Source: Halomonas heilongjiangensis (lineage in GTDB: Bacteria > Pseudomonadota > Gammaproteobacteria > Pseudomonadales > Halomonadaceae). From it: a DNA stretch of 64,000 bases. A program made the position numbers and the translations under genes. The stretch lies in contig NZ_PNRE01000016.1 of the NCBI RefSeq assembly GCF_002879645.1, forward strand, positions 62,001 to 126,000, given 5' to 3'. Positions 26,007 through 35,362 of the stretch are shown piece by piece. Under the pieces are notes generated by a model that saw only the letters and a list, made by a program, of their open reading frames with translations, was not told the origin of the DNA and made no database searches. Position 1 is the first letter of the stretch; every line of letters begins with the position of its first letter.

Positions 26007-26027
26007 TAGAAACACTGTTTCTTATAA
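26007..26027 (+). promoter_or_regulatory. -10 box and abutting palindrome before the first ompW-like gene
   Basis: TATAAT (26022-26027) preceded directly by AGAAAC-act-GTTTCT (26007-26021). No good -35 is visible. A palindrome in the spacer is typical of a repressor or activator site. Confidence 0.45.
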
Positions 26028-26098
26028 TGAGAGCGTCCAATGCCCGCCGGACTGACCGGTGAGATGTTTCTGGCTCGAGAAGATGGAGGAATCCCCTC

Positions 26099-26692
26099 AT
26101 GAGCAAGACCAAATTGATCTCTGCCGTCGCCATCGCCGCCGGCTGTGTCCTCGCCAGCCAGGCCGCCATGGCCTACAGCGCCGGTGACTTCTTCGTTCGT
26201 GGCGGCATCGGCAAGTCCGATACCCGCTCCGACAACGGTGTCGTCGACAGCATCAGCAGCGGCGAGCGTGGCTTCACCGCTGGCGCCGGCTACCTGTTCC
26301 ACGACAACATCGGCGTCGAGCTCAACGGTTCCGAGAAGATCGAGCACGACTTCTCCGCCGGCGACCTGTCCGGCAGCTTCGACCGCATGCCGGTCAACCT
26401 GCTGGTCAACTACTACCCGCTGGGCGGCCTCGACTCCCGTGTCCAGCCCTACGTCGGCGCCGGTCTCAACTACACCCGCTTCTCCGGCGAGCCGGAAGGC
26501 GTCCACGCCCGTCGCAGCTACGGCGCCGTGGGCCAGGTGGGTATCGATCTCGCCGTGACCGAAAACTTCATGCTCAACGGCTTCGCCAACTACGCCGACG
26601 TCGATTCCCGCCTGTCGGTGGACGGCGAGCGCATCGGCACCGCCAAGGTGGACCCGATGACCATCGGCGGCGGCGTGACCTTCCGTTTCTAA
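26099..26692 (+). CDS. OmpW-family outer membrane protein
   Basis: 197 aa. Signal peptide ending AAMA before YSAGDFFVRGG (about residue 24). Eight-strand barrel pattern with family motifs (PVNLLVNYYPLGG; QPYVGAGLNYTRFS) and the C-terminal Phe (GGGVTFRF) used by the BAM machinery. OmpW forms a narrow hydrophobic channel and responds to osmotic and oxidative stress. GGAGG precedes the ATG. A related copy follows. Confidence 0.92.
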   Translation: MSKTKLISAVAIAAGCVLASQAAMAYSAGDFFVRGGIGKSDTRSDNGVVDSISSGERGFTAGAGYLFHDNIGVELNGSEKIEHDFSAGDLSGSFDRMPVNLLVNYYPLGGLDSRVQPYVGAGLNYTRFSGEPEGVHARRSYGAVGQVGIDLAVTENFMLNGFANYADVDSRLSVDGERIGTAKVDPMTIGGGVTFRF

Positions 26693-26720
26693 GCGTCACA
26701 GCAGTGCCACCGCGAACCTC

Positions 26721-26745
26721 GACGCCGGGCCCAGCGCCCGGCGTC
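26721..26745 (+). terminator. Hairpin after the first ompW-like gene
   Basis: GACGCCGGGC (26721-26730) pairs with GCCCGGCGTC (26736-26745), then GTTTCG. Confidence 0.6.
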
Positions 26746-26887
26746 GTTTCGTATGCCGGCGACATTTTCACCGTTCGCCAGGAACCCTTGCCCTGGATCA
26801 AGAACAGCCGCTTACGCACTGGGTAGACTCGCGCTATTCGATCATCGCGGCCACCGCCGCCTCTCGCTGCCCTCAAGGAGTCGATCC

Positions 26888-27520
26888 ATGCGCAAGCCCC
26901 TCCTGTCCACCCTGCTCGCCGCCGGCCTGGCCACCGCGGCCTTCACCACCAGCACCCAGGCGTTCGCCTATGGCGCCGGGGATGTCTTCACCCGTCTGGG
27001 CGTGGCCAAGGTGGCCCCCAAGAGCGACAACGGCAGCCTGGCCGACGGCGCGCTCGACGTCGATGTCCAGGACGACACCGGCTTCGCCTTCACCCTGGGC
27101 TACCGCTTCCATGACAAGCTCGGCGTGGAGCTGCTGGCCGCCCTGCCCTTCGAGCACGACATCGAGCTCAACGGCAACAACGTCGCCTCCACCAAGCATC
27201 TGCCACCGACCCTGACCCTGCAGTACTACCCGCTGGGTGGCACCGCGGCCCGGGTCCAGCCCTATGTCGGCGCCGGCATCAATTACACTCGCTTCTCCAG
27301 CGAGAAGCTGGACATCGAAGGCGTCGACCTCGAGCTGGACAGCTCCTGGGGGGCCGCCGGCCAACTGGGTGTCGACCTGCTGATCAATGACAACTGGGCG
27401 CTCAACGCCGCCGCCTGGTACCTCGACATCGATACCGACGCCACCGTCGGCGGCGCCGATGCCGGCACCGTCAATATCGACCCGGTCGTGGTGATGGGCG
27501 GCATCAGCTACCGCTTCTGA
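26888..27520 (+). CDS. OmpW-family outer membrane protein, second copy
   Basis: 210 aa. Signal peptide MRKPLLSTLLAAGLATAAFT with likely cleavage near QAFA (about residue 29); the mature protein starts YGAGDVFTRLG like its neighbour. Shares LQYYPLGGTAARVQPYVGAG and INYTRFS and ends GGISYRF. The ATG at 26888 has AAGGAG seven bases upstream. A tandem paralogue of the gene before it, with its own terminator, so the two may be differently controlled. Confidence 0.92.
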   Translation: MRKPLLSTLLAAGLATAAFTTSTQAFAYGAGDVFTRLGVAKVAPKSDNGSLADGALDVDVQDDTGFAFTLGYRFHDKLGVELLAALPFEHDIELNGNNVASTKHLPPTLTLQYYPLGGTAARVQPYVGAGINYTRFSSEKLDIEGVDLELDSSWGAAGQLGVDLLINDNWALNAAAWYLDIDTDATVGGADAGTVNIDPVVVMGGISYRF

Positions 27521-27538
27521 GCCTACCGCCCATCATGA

Positions 27539-27563
27539 CGAGGCCCGCCATCGGCGGGCCTCG
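27539..27563. terminator. Bidirectional terminator between convergent genes
   Basis: Perfect 11-bp stem CGAGGCCCGCC (27539-27549) with GGCGGGCCTCG (27553-27563), 3-nt loop. Confidence 0.6.
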
Positions 27564-27589
27564 TCGCACTTACGAGTGGCGGAGCGACC

Positions 27590-28090
27590 TCAACGGGGCG
27601 TATGGCGCGACAGCCCCAACTGCCCCAGGGCGTGGTCGTCGAGGTCGGCCACGGCCTCCACCGCCGCCAGGCGTCGATGGTAGTCGGGACTGAGGAAGGG
27701 CTCGCCGGCCAGCAGGTGCTCGAGATACTCCCGGGCTGGCCGCAGCGCTTCGGCGGTGGTGCCCTTCGCGGCGATATAGACCCAGGCCTCGATGGCTCCC
27801 TCGCGGGTGACCACCGGCAGGCGGTGACGATCGTACTCGCGGGGGAAGCCCTCGAAGGGGTCCATCAGCCGGATCTGTTCCGGGTGCTCGAGCTCGAACA
27901 GCGCCCCCTCGACCCGCTCGCCCGGCACCGGCACCACGTTGGCATGGGCGATGCCGGCGATCCGCGAGGCCTTGTCGAAACGCAGGGCATGATCGCGCAG
28001 GATCCCGGCGAGCACCCGTCGGGTGGCGCCGATGCGCGCCGCGACCCGGGCCGGGTTCATGTTGCTGCCGTAGGCGAAGTAGTAGGGCAT
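27590..28090 (-). CDS. Gamma-glutamylcyclotransferase-like protein
   Basis: 166 aa. Starts MPYYFAYGSNMNPARVAARI, the YGSN signature of the GGCT/AIG2 fold, with the acidic catalytic region later (ALFELEHPEQIRLMDPFEGF). Family members release 5-oxoproline from gamma-glutamyl peptides; the substrate here is unknown. Follows the yqcC-like gene by 20 bp in the same direction; the ribosome site is weak. Confidence 0.8.
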   Translation of the reverse strand: MPYYFAYGSNMNPARVAARIGATRRVLAGILRDHALRFDKASRIAGIAHANVVPVPGERVEGALFELEHPEQIRLMDPFEGFPREYDRHRLPVVTREGAIEAWVYIAAKGTTAEALRPAREYLEHLLAGEPFLSPDYHRRLAAVEAVADLDDHALGQLGLSRHTPR

Positions 28091-28110
28091 GTCAGGCTCG
28101 GTTCGCGTCG

Positions 28111-28443
28111 CTAGTTCTCGGTGACGAGGCGGTCGATCTCCTCGATCACCTTGCGCATCAGCAGACGCTCGCTGGTACGCGCCCCCTGCTGGGCCAGGTA
28201 GGTGTCCACCGCCGGCGCCACCTCGCACTTCGCCGGCAGCGGCGCCGCCTCCTCGACCAGGGCGTTGAGGCGCACGATGAACACGAAGCGCAACCACTGG
28301 GGCAGCGCCATGGTATCGACGCAGAAGGGCTGCACGCTCTCGAAGGCCGCCGGGTCGGGGCGCTCCATGCTCCACAGGTCGGTGGCCCTCATGGTGGCCT
28401 CGAGTTCGCGCAGCGCCTGCTCGAGCTCCTCGTGAACGGTCAT
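28111..28443 (-). CDS. YqcC family protein (DUF446)
   Basis: 110 aa helical protein. LPQWLRFVFIVRLNALVEEAAPLP is the family signature block (about residues 47-70). GGAGG precedes the ATG by seven bases. In enterobacteria yqcC is next to truC; here that link is absent. Function unknown. Confidence 0.85.
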   Translation of the reverse strand: MTVHEELEQALRELEATMRATDLWSMERPDPAAFESVQPFCVDTMALPQWLRFVFIVRLNALVEEAAPLPAKCEVAPAVDTYLAQQGARTSERLLMRKVIEEIDRLVTEN

Positions 28444-28508
28444 GGGGTGTCCTCCAGTATGTCTGTCCCACTATTATCCCGCGCCCGCCCGGTGAGGGCC
28501 AACCGGGA

Positions 28509-29267
28509 TCAGAACGTTCCGGAGGCTGGCTGGCCGGCCAGGACCTTGCGCAGGAAGTCGCGGGTGCGGGGGTCCTCGGGGGCGTTGAACAGCCGGGAAG
28601 GGGGCCCCTGTTCGACGATGCGCCCCCCTTCCATGAAGATCACCCGATCGGCCACGTCCCGGGCGAAGCCCATCTCGTGGGTCACCACCAGCATGGTCTG
28701 TCGCTCCTTGGCCAGCTGCTTCATCAGCGCCAGCACCTCCTCGACCCATTCGGGGTCCAGCGAGGAGGTCGGCTCGTCGAACAGGATCACCTCGGCCTGG
28801 GCCGCCATGGCACGGCCGATGCCGACACGCTGCTGCTGGCCCCCGGAGAGTGAGGCCGGATAGGCATCGGCCTTGTCGGCCAGGCCGATGCGCGCCAGGA
28901 TCTCCCGGGCCCGGGCATGCGCCTTGGCCCTCGGCCAGCGGTTGACCACGATCAGCCCCTCGGCGATGTTCTCCAGCGCCGTCTTGTTGGCGAACAGGGC
29001 ATAGTTCTGGAACACGAAGGCCGTTCGCCGTCGGGCCGCCAGGATGTCGGCGCGGCTGGCTCGGGTGACGTCGACGTCGAGATCGCCGATGACCAACCGC
29101 CCGGCGTCCGGTCGCTCGAGGAAGTTCAGGCAGCGCAGCAGGGTCGACTTGCCGGTACCCGAGGGGCCGATCACCACGATGATCTCACCCCGGTCGATCT
29201 CCAGGTCGATGCCATCGAGCACGGTGCTGTCGCCGAAGCGCTTGACGAGATGGGTTACCTTGATCAT
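28509..29267 (-). CDS. Polar amino-acid ABC transporter ATPase
   Basis: 252 aa. Walker [16 protein letters not shown]-loop [12 protein letters not shown], signature [14 protein letters not shown], Walker [14 protein letters not shown]-loop [12 protein letters not shown]. GlnQ/HisP type. The ATG overlaps the permease stop by four bases (ATGA), so translation is coupled. The transporter set resembles cystine systems (TcyJLN), but specificity is inferred only from the binding protein. Confidence 0.9.
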   Translation of the reverse strand: MIKVTHLVKRFGDSTVLDGIDLEIDRGEIIVVIGPSGTGKSTLLRCLNFLERPDAGRLVIGDLDVDVTRASRADILAARRRTAFVFQNYALFANKTALENIAEGLIVVNRWPRAKAHARAREILARIGLADKADAYPASLSGGQQQRVGIGRAMAAQAEVILFDEPTSSLDPEWVEEVLALMKQLAKERQTMLVVTHEMGFARDVADRVIFMEGGRIVEQGPPSRLFNAPEDPRTRDFLRKVLAGQPASGTF

Positions 29268-29938
29268 CTGCGATACGCCCTGTTGAGCCGTGCCTCCAGC
29301 CGGCGTTGCAGCCATGCCAGCAGCTCGACGATGACCCAGTACATCACCGCCACCGTGACGAAGGCCTCGAAGTAGAGGAAGCTGCCGGCCGCCTCCTTCT
29401 GGGTCGCCCCCATCAGCTCGGTGACGCCCAGGGTGAAGGCCAGGGAGGTGGCCTTGATCATGTCGATGAAGTAGTTCATCAGGGTGGGCACCGCGACCCG
29501 GGTCGCCTGGGGCAGCACGATGCGTCGCATCAGTTGGCCATTGGTCATGCCGATCGACAGCGCCGCTTCGGTCTGGCTGCGATCGACCCCGACGATGGCG
29601 GCGCGGATCGACTCCGCCATGTAGGCGGAGAAGTGCAGCGTCAAGCCCATGATGGTGGCGGTGATGCCGTTGATCTGGGTCAGGAAGGCCAGCAGTTGCG
29701 GTAGCCCGTAGTAGAACAGGAACAGCTGGACCAGTAGGGGGGTGCCGCGGAAGAAGGAGATGAACAGCAGCGTCGCCGCGTTCAACCCCGGAATCCGCAG
29801 CACCCGGATCACCGCCAGGCCGCAGGCCAGCACCAGGGCCAGCGCCATGCCCGCGGCCGCCATCTGCAGCGTCAGCGGCAGATAGCGCAGCAGGACCGGC
29901 AACAGCCCCAGCATGTAGTCGAAATCGAGAACGCGCAT
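29264..29938 (-). CDS. Polar amino-acid ABC transporter permease
   Basis: 224 aa, HisM/YecS type, about five helices, with [20 protein letters not shown] and the EAA loop [20 protein letters not shown]. Only one permease gene, so it should work as a homodimer. It starts 17 bp after the binding-protein gene. Confidence 0.9.
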   Translation of the reverse strand: MRVLDFDYMLGLLPVLLRYLPLTLQMAAAGMALALVLACGLAVIRVLRIPGLNAATLLFISFFRGTPLLVQLFLFYYGLPQLLAFLTQINGITATIMGLTLHFSAYMAESIRAAIVGVDRSQTEAALSIGMTNGQLMRRIVLPQATRVAVPTLMNYFIDMIKATSLAFTLGVTELMGATQKEAAGSFLYFEAFVTVAVMYWVIVELLAWLQRRLEARLNRAYRR

Positions 29939-29955
29939 ATCGGTGTGTGAGCCGA

Positions 29956-30714
29956 TCAGGGACGAGTGATATCGGTACCGAACCAGCGCTCGGAGATCTC
30001 GGCCAGGGTGCCATCCTCGCGCAGTGTGGCCAGCGCCGCGTCGACCCGGTCGCGCAGGGCGCGATCCGCCTCGGTGTCGCGGAACGGCAGGGCGTTGCGG
30101 ATCTGCGAGAAGGGCTCGCCGGCCAGCTGCAGGGGCAGCGGTTTCTCCTTGATCACCTGGCTGGCGCTGACCCGATCCATGACGAAGGCGTCGACGCGCC
30201 CCAGGGCCGTGTCCTGCTCGATGTTGCTGTCGTAGGTGCGGATATCGATCTCGTCGGCATAGGGCAACTCGCGCAGCAGCTGCTCGTAGTTGGAGCCCAG
30301 GTTCACCGCCACGGTCCTGCCGCGCAGGTCCTCGACGCCACCGATGGACTCGTTGCCGGTCCTCACCACTACCTGGGCACCGTCATAGACGTATGGCTCG
30401 GTAAAGGTGTACTTGGCCTGCCGCTCCTCGGTGATGGTGATCTGATTGGCGATGGTGTCGATACGCCCCGACTCGAGCATGCCGAACAGCCCGGAGAAGT
30501 TGGCGGTCACGAACTCCACCTCGCTGCCCATCTCCTCGGCCACCGCCTCCATGACGTCGACCTCGAACCCCTTGAGGGTATCCTGCTCGACGAAGGTGAA
30601 GGGGAAGTAACCGCCGGACATGCCGACCTTGATGGTCTCCCCCTGGGCCAGTGCGGTGCCGGAGAAGGCGATGGCGCCAGCGGCGAGCATCGTCAGGGTA
30701 AAGGAACGCAGCAT
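29956..30714 (-). CDS. Amino-acid ABC transporter binding protein, possibly cystine
   Basis: 252 aa. Signal peptide [20 protein letters not shown] with cleavage after ALA (residue 23). SBP family 3 fold: [57 protein letters not shown]. The pattern is close to TcyJ/TcyK cystine-binding proteins. The ATG at 30714 has GGGAGG seven bases before it. Confidence 0.88.
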   Translation of the reverse strand: MLRSFTLTMLAAGAIAFSGTALAQGETIKVGMSGGYFPFTFVEQDTLKGFEVDVMEAVAEEMGSEVEFVTANFSGLFGMLESGRIDTIANQITITEERQAKYTFTEPYVYDGAQVVVRTGNESIGGVEDLRGRTVAVNLGSNYEQLLRELPYADEIDIRTYDSNIEQDTALGRVDAFVMDRVSASQVIKEKPLPLQLAGEPFSQIRNALPFRDTEADRALRDRVDAALATLREDGTLAEISERWFGTDITRP

Positions 30715-31042
30715 GGGTATGCCTCCCGTGGGTGAAAAAGCCATTTTTTGGAATAAAAACCACTTCATTATATTCCATATGTGCACATACCGTAGGAGAA
30801 ATCCCCGACGGCAGCCAATAGCCGTTGATTATGCCTGCCATAGGCCAGCGGTGCAGGACGTTCATGCACAGAATCCCTGAACGTCCCTGTGGATAATCGT
30901 TGGACAGGTGTGTCATCACCCGGTCATCCGGGCCTTCCGCGCCGCTGGTCAGATATTGACCAGCCAGGCGCCCCTTCCTGCTCGCTGCGAGCTGACAGGA
31001 GGCAAGTGCCACGGTAGAGTGCACGGTCCGAGAGGAGGGAGC
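30715..31042. other. Divergent intergenic region with two palindromes
   Basis: 328 bp between the amino-acid ABC operon and the DUF3549 gene. It holds the promoter at 30767-30772 and the palindromes at 30749-30777 and 30778-30789. Nothing is recognised in the right half beyond the GGAGG of the DUF3549 gene. Confidence 0.4.
30749..30789 (-). promoter_or_regulatory. Promoter and operators of the amino-acid ABC operon
   Basis: On the minus strand TATAAT lies at 30767-30772 with no good -35, so an activator is likely. TGGAATA (30749-30755) and TATTCCA (30771-30777) form an inverted repeat around it, and TATGTGCACATA (30778-30789), a perfect 12-bp palindrome, sits next to the -10 box within the spacer/-35 region. 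Confidence 0.45.
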
Positions 31043-32068
31043 ATGCAACCGATTCACAGCCTTCACGATTTCTTCACGCGCAGTGGCGCCGAGGTGTACC
31101 TCTACCACCTGGGGCGCCGGGTGGAGCCCTGCCCCCTGGCCACCCTGGCCGGCTTCGAGGCCGGCGAGCTCCCCTGGCCGACCCCGTGGCGAGGCGAGGC
31201 GCGCCTCGGCCTGGTGTTCCGTCTGGGCGACGTGCGCGACCCGCTGATCTGGTTCCTGGCCCTGCCCCTCGACGAACAGGGTCAGCTGGTACCGGCGCCT
31301 CGGGACGCCTTCGTCCAGCGCCTGCTCGAGACCCTGGGGCGCAGCGTCTCGGCCGCGGGCCGAGAGGATGGCACCGCGACGGATAACCTGATGAAGGACA
31401 ACCCCCTCGCCTTCACGCCCTCCCTGCCCTTCCAAGCCATGCTGCACGCCCGCGCCAGCCTCGACCTGGGACTGCCGGCCAGCCAGCACCTGGAGCCGGT
31501 GGAGGCCTACCTCAGCGGCCAGCAGCCGGTCGACTGGCAGGCCCTCGGCCTGCAGGGCCTGGCCGACTTCGCCGTGCGCATGGACGACGAGGCGGGTCGT
31601 GCGCTGGCCTCGCGTCTCCCCGAACTGCCCGACGAAGTGCTCACCTCGCTGTGCTACTGTCTCGAGCATGTGGCCATCGGCGACGAGCTCGCCGAGGCGC
31701 TGCGCCGGCGTGGGGAAGCCGCCGCCGCCACCGGTGATATCGAGGGGTTCTGCGCCTGCGTGCGCGCCATGGGTGGCGCCTCGACGGAGATCGCCGGCCG
31801 CTGGTTCGATGCGCTGCTCGACGACCCGGGTGCCTGTGGCCCCGACCTGCTCGCGGCCATTGCCGCCCGCGGCTGGACACACCTCGAGCACGGCGAGCGC
31901 CTGCGGTGCTTCCTCACGCGGCTCGCGGAACAGCCAGGCGTCGAGTTCACTGCCCTGGTGCGCGACCTGGCGCTGGTGCCACGCTTGCGCGTTCCGGTGC
32001 TGATGACGCTGCGCGAAGCCGCGGCAGACAGCGCCATCGGACGCCGGGTGGCCGGGCTGACACGCTGA
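31043..32068 (+). CDS. DUF3549 family protein
   Basis: 341 aa, no signal peptide or membrane helix; starts MQPIHSLHDFFTRSGAEVYL and contains helical repeats in the second half. Matches the DUF3549 family of gammaproteobacteria, function unknown. GAGGAGGGAGC precedes the ATG. It lies 24 bp before rimB and may be cotranscribed with it. Confidence 0.8.
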   Translation: MQPIHSLHDFFTRSGAEVYLYHLGRRVEPCPLATLAGFEAGELPWPTPWRGEARLGLVFRLGDVRDPLIWFLALPLDEQGQLVPAPRDAFVQRLLETLGRSVSAAGREDGTATDNLMKDNPLAFTPSLPFQAMLHARASLDLGLPASQHLEPVEAYLSGQQPVDWQALGLQGLADFAVRMDDEAGRALASRLPELPDEVLTSLCYCLEHVAIGDELAEALRRRGEAAAATGDIEGFCACVRAMGGASTEIAGRWFDALLDDPGACGPDLLAAIAARGWTHLEHGERLRCFLTRLAEQPGVEFTALVRDLALVPRLRVPVLMTLREAAADSAIGRRVAGLTR

Positions 32069-32092
32069 GCGCAGAGACCTGGGAGCGAGACG

Positions 32093-32530
32093 ATGAAAGA
32101 ACTACCCTACACGCCCAAGGCGGTGATCGGCCGGCGCGAGATGGTTACCCTGCCGGAGCTGCACCTGACCCTGTGTGCCAAGGCCGACACCGGGGCCCGT
32201 ACCTCGGCACTGCATGCCGAGGACATCGAGTCCTTTGAAGAGGAGGGCCACCTCTGGGTCAGCTTCACGACCCGCAGCGGCGGCCCCGGCACCCCGGCGC
32301 ACGTCCACCGCCTGCACCTGCATGACCAGCGCCGCGTGACCAGCTCCAACGGCCAGGCCGAGTGGCGCTACGTGATACGCACACCGATGCGTCTGGGCAA
32401 GCTCGAGTACCCGGTGGAACTGACCCTGTGCGACCGGCGCAACATGCGCCACCCCATGCTGCTGGGACGCCGCGCCCTGCGCCGCCTCCTGGTGGCGCCC
32501 GGCGTCGCCTTCCTCCACGGCGAACCCTGA
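32093..32530 (+). CDS. rimB: RimK-associated retropepsin-like protease
   Basis: 145 aa, COG4067. Aspartic-protease-like signature [17 protein letters not shown] with a single active-site Asp per chain (dimeric retropepsin fold). In Pseudomonas, RimB works with RimK and RimA in ribosomal S6 modification: RimK adds glutamates and RimB trims them. Directly upstream of rimK, 23 bp apart. Confidence 0.88.
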   Translation: MKELPYTPKAVIGRREMVTLPELHLTLCAKADTGARTSALHAEDIESFEEEGHLWVSFTTRSGGPGTPAHVHRLHLHDQRRVTSSNGQAEWRYVIRTPMRLGKLEYPVELTLCDRRNMRHPMLLGRRALRRLLVAPGVAFLHGEP

Positions 32531-32553
32531 TCCCCCGGCACACGGAGTCCTGC

Positions 32554-33462
32554 ATGCATATCGCGCTGCTGTCACGCAATCGCAATCTCTACTCCACCCG
32601 CCGGCTGGTGGAGGCGGCCGAGCAACGGGGCCATACCGCCCGGGTCGTGGACACCCTGCGCTGCTACATGAACATCGCCTCGCATCGCCCCTCGATGCAC
32701 TACAAGGGCCAGGAGATCGAACCGTTCGACGCGGTGATCCCGCGCATCGGCTCCTCGGTGACCTTCTACGGCTGTGCGGTACTGCGCCAGTTCGAGATGA
32801 TGGGCACCTATGTGCTCAACGACTCGGTCTCCATCACCCGCTCCCGGGACAAGCTGCGGTCGCTGCAGCTGCTCTCGCGCAAGGGGCTGGGCCTGCCGAT
32901 CACCGGCTTCGCCCACTCGCCGGACGACATTCCCGACCTGATCACCATGGTCAAGGGGGCCCCACTGGTGATCAAGCTGCTGGAAGGCACCCAGGGCATC
33001 GGCGTGGTGCTGGCCGAGACCAACCAGGCGGCCGAGAGCGTGGTCCAGGCCTTCATGGGCATGAAGGCCAACATCATGGTCCAGGAGTACATCAAGGAAG
33101 CCAGGGGAGCCGACATCCGCTGCCTCGTGATCGGCGACAAGGTGGTGGCGTCGATGAAGCGCCAGGCGGCCGATGGCGAATTCCGCTCCAACCTGCACCG
33201 CGGCGGCACCGCCAGCGTGATCCGCATCACCCCGGAGGAGCGCTCAACGGCGATCCGTGCCGCCAAGGCCATGGGGCTGCGAGTGGCGGGTGTCGACCTG
33301 CTGCGTTCCAACCATGGCCCGGTGATCATGGAAGTGAACTCCTCGCCCGGCCTGCAGGGCATCGAAAGCGCCACCGGCAAGGACATCGCCGGCCTGATCA
33401 TCGAGCATATCGAAAAGAATGCCGCCACGCCGCGCAAGCCCCCCCCTAAACCCAAGGGTTAA
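32554..33462 (+). CDS. rimK: Ribosomal protein S6 glutamate ligase
   Basis: 302 aa, ATP-grasp fold, the usual length. Adds glutamates to the C-terminus of ribosomal protein S6. Motifs: [17 protein letters not shown] (ATP-binding lysine), [20 protein letters not shown], and the metal-binding [14 protein letters not shown]. The C-terminus is basic and proline-rich (RKPPPKPKG). CGGAG lies before the ATG. Confidence 0.95.
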   Translation: MHIALLSRNRNLYSTRRLVEAAEQRGHTARVVDTLRCYMNIASHRPSMHYKGQEIEPFDAVIPRIGSSVTFYGCAVLRQFEMMGTYVLNDSVSITRSRDKLRSLQLLSRKGLGLPITGFAHSPDDIPDLITMVKGAPLVIKLLEGTQGIGVVLAETNQAAESVVQAFMGMKANIMVQEYIKEARGADIRCLVIGDKVVASMKRQAADGEFRSNLHRGGTASVIRITPEERSTAIRAAKAMGLRVAGVDLLRSNHGPVIMEVNSSPGLQGIESATGKDIAGLIIEHIEKNAATPRKPPPKPKG

Positions 33463-33510
33463 TTGCGAGGAAAGTGCCCGAACTTGTAAAAAGAGGAAAT
33501 TAATCGCTCC

Positions 33511-33538
33511 CGGGGGTAGCAAAACAGTGTTTCCCCCG
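33511..33538 (+). terminator. Hairpin after rimK
   Basis: CGGGGG (33511-33516) and CCCCCG (33533-33538) with an A-rich loop. Weak terminator candidate. Confidence 0.35.
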
Positions 33539-33572
33539 CCACAATCGCCGTCACCGGAGGAGGTGACCGCTC

Positions 33573-34019
33573 ATGTTTCTCGACAATCGCCAAGTGGCGA
33601 TGGACAGTGTCCTCGAGGCACTGGCCGACAGCATCGACTATTTTCAGGACAATCTGGAACGCCTGCGGCCGCCCCTGCGCGATGCCCTCAAGCCGCACTA
33701 CGAGGCCAGGACGAAGTCGATGCGCGAGTTGCAGGAACTGGCCCGCAAGCACCTCGACCTGCTGCCCCGGGACGCCGATGTGGAGCGAGACGACTACCTG
33801 TGGCTGTGGAGCCGGCTGAAGAGCTTCGTCGGCAACGATAGCCAGGTACTGATCGGTGAGCTGCTCGAACAGGAGCGGGTACTGATGCAGTCGCTCTCCA
33901 CCCTCTTCACCCACCCCCTGCCCGCGGCCATCGAGCCGGTGATCGAGGAGTGCTGGAAGGGCTGCCGGGCGCTGATCCGCGAGCTCTACGCCCTGCAGAA
34001 ACAACGCCAGCGCCGCTGA
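33573..34019 (+). CDS. Helical protein, unknown (four-helix bundle type)
   Basis: 148 aa, almost entirely helix-forming and charged, with heptad-like stretches (LQELARKHLDLLPR; LLEQERVLMQSLSTLF). It may be of the PA2169/DUF2383 four-helix class, but the match is weak. GGAGG is upstream. Ends 13 bp from the convergent SanA-like gene. Confidence 0.6.
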   Translation: MFLDNRQVAMDSVLEALADSIDYFQDNLERLRPPLRDALKPHYEARTKSMRELQELARKHLDLLPRDADVERDDYLWLWSRLKSFVGNDSQVLIGELLEQERVLMQSLSTLFTHPLPAAIEPVIEECWKGCRALIRELYALQKQRQRR

Positions 34020-34032
34020 ACCGGCCGGCCAG

Positions 34033-34749
34033 CTACTCGTCGACGGTGGCCCCGCCGTCCAGCACCCACGCCTCCCAGGTGCGTGGTGCAATCTCCAGCG
34101 GCTCCAGTGGGCCCAGGAAGTAGGGCTCGCGCCCCCACAGGTAGAGGTCGCCCAGGGTCGCCACCCGGGCGATCCACTCGCGTGCCTGCAGCCGCCATAC
34201 CCCCGTCACCGGTCGCGACGGCACCGCACAGCCGGTCACCTCGAGCCCCAGGGTATCGGCGATGTAGAGCGCCCGCGGCAGATGCCACGCCTGGGTGATC
34301 AGCAGCGCACTCTCGACGCCGAACACGTCGCGCGCCCGGGTCAGGGTGTCGAAGGTACTGAACCCCGCATAGTCCAGGGTCATGTCCTCGTCGCGGATGT
34401 GGCGCCCACGCAGGTCCCGCCACATGGTCACGGGTTCGTTGTAGAAACGGGTACGGTTGTCGCCCGAGAGCAGCAAGTGGTCGACCCGCCCGAGGCGGAT
34501 CAGGCGTGCGGAGGCGCTCATGCGGGCATCGAAGTGGGGGTTGCGGACGCCGCTGCGCGTCCAGTGGGAGGTGCCGAAGACGATGCCGACCCGCTGCGCG
34601 CCGCACAGCGGCAGTTCGTGCTCGATGCGGGCCTGGGTCTGGCCCAGGACCCAGAGGTTGCCGGCCACGAACAGCAGGGTCGCCAGCAGCAGCAGCGCCC
34701 CCAGTGACATCAGCAACACCTTGAAGAGCTTCCACAGCAGCGCGTGCAT
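34033..34749 (-). CDS. SanA/YdcF-like protein (DUF218)
   Basis: 238 aa. One N-terminal membrane helix (residues 8-32), then a periplasmic DUF218 domain with the family blocks VGIVFGTSHWTRSG, HLLLSGDN, and SALLITQAWHLPRALYIADT. SanA affects envelope barrier function and vancomycin tolerance in enterobacteria. The start has GGGGGG four bases upstream. Confidence 0.82.
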   Translation of the reverse strand: MHALLWKLFKVLLMSLGALLLLATLLFVAGNLWVLGQTQARIEHELPLCGAQRVGIVFGTSHWTRSGVRNPHFDARMSASARLIRLGRVDHLLLSGDNRTRFYNEPVTMWRDLRGRHIRDEDMTLDYAGFSTFDTLTRARDVFGVESALLITQAWHLPRALYIADTLGLEVTGCAVPSRPVTGVWRLQAREWIARVATLGDLYLWGREPYFLGPLEPLEIAPRTWEAWVLDGGATVDE

Positions 34750-34781
34750 CCATCCCCCCGACGGGAAGAAGCCGAAGGGCG

Positions 34782-35354
34782 TCAGAACATCCCCAGCTCC
34801 AGCTTGGCCTCGTCGCTCATCATCTCACGGCTCCAGGGTGGATCGAAGACGATCTCGGTGTGCACCTTGCTGATCTGCGGGGCGCCGAGGATCTTGTTGC
34901 GGGCATCGGCGGCGATCACGTCACCCATCCCGCAGCCCGGCGCGGTCAGGGTCATGCGGATGGTGACGATGCGCTCGCCAGTGATCAGCCGCTCGATGCG
35001 ACAGCCGTAGACCAGGCCCAGGTCGACGATGTTGACCGGGATCTCCGGATCGAAGCAGGTGCGCAACTGGTCCCAGACGAACTCCTCGATCTCGTCGTCG
35101 GAGGCCGTCTCGGGCAGCGTCGGGCGCGGCAAGGCCTCGAGCCCCAGGGCATCCAGGTTGGCGCCCTCGATCAGGTAGAGCCGCCCCTCGAAGCCGACGC
35201 TGACCGAGCTGCCCTTGGCCTGCATCACGCTGACCAGGCTGTCCTCGACCAGGGTCACGGTCTTGCCGAAGGGAATGGAGATCGCCTCCACGTCGCGCTG
35301 CAGCGGCAGCGTCTGGCCCTTCTCGAGGCCGGCAATCTGCTCGATAGTGCTCAT
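34782..35354 (-). CDS. sufT: Fe-S assembly protein SufT (MIP18-like)
   Basis: 190 aa. N-terminal extension of about 95 residues, then a DUF59/MIP18 domain (LRTCFDPEIPVNIVDLGLVY; TLTAPGCGMGDVIAADARNK). Acts in Fe-S cluster maturation or delivery. AAGGAG precedes the ATG; it starts 8 bp after sufS and ends the operon. Confidence 0.9.
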   Translation of the reverse strand: MSTIEQIAGLEKGQTLPLQRDVEAISIPFGKTVTLVEDSLVSVMQAKGSSVSVGFEGRLYLIEGANLDALGLEALPRPTLPETASDDEIEEFVWDQLRTCFDPEIPVNIVDLGLVYGCRIERLITGERIVTIRMTLTAPGCGMGDVIAADARNKILGAPQISKVHTEIVFDPPWSREMMSDEAKLELGMF

Positions 35355-35362
35355 GGGGCTCC

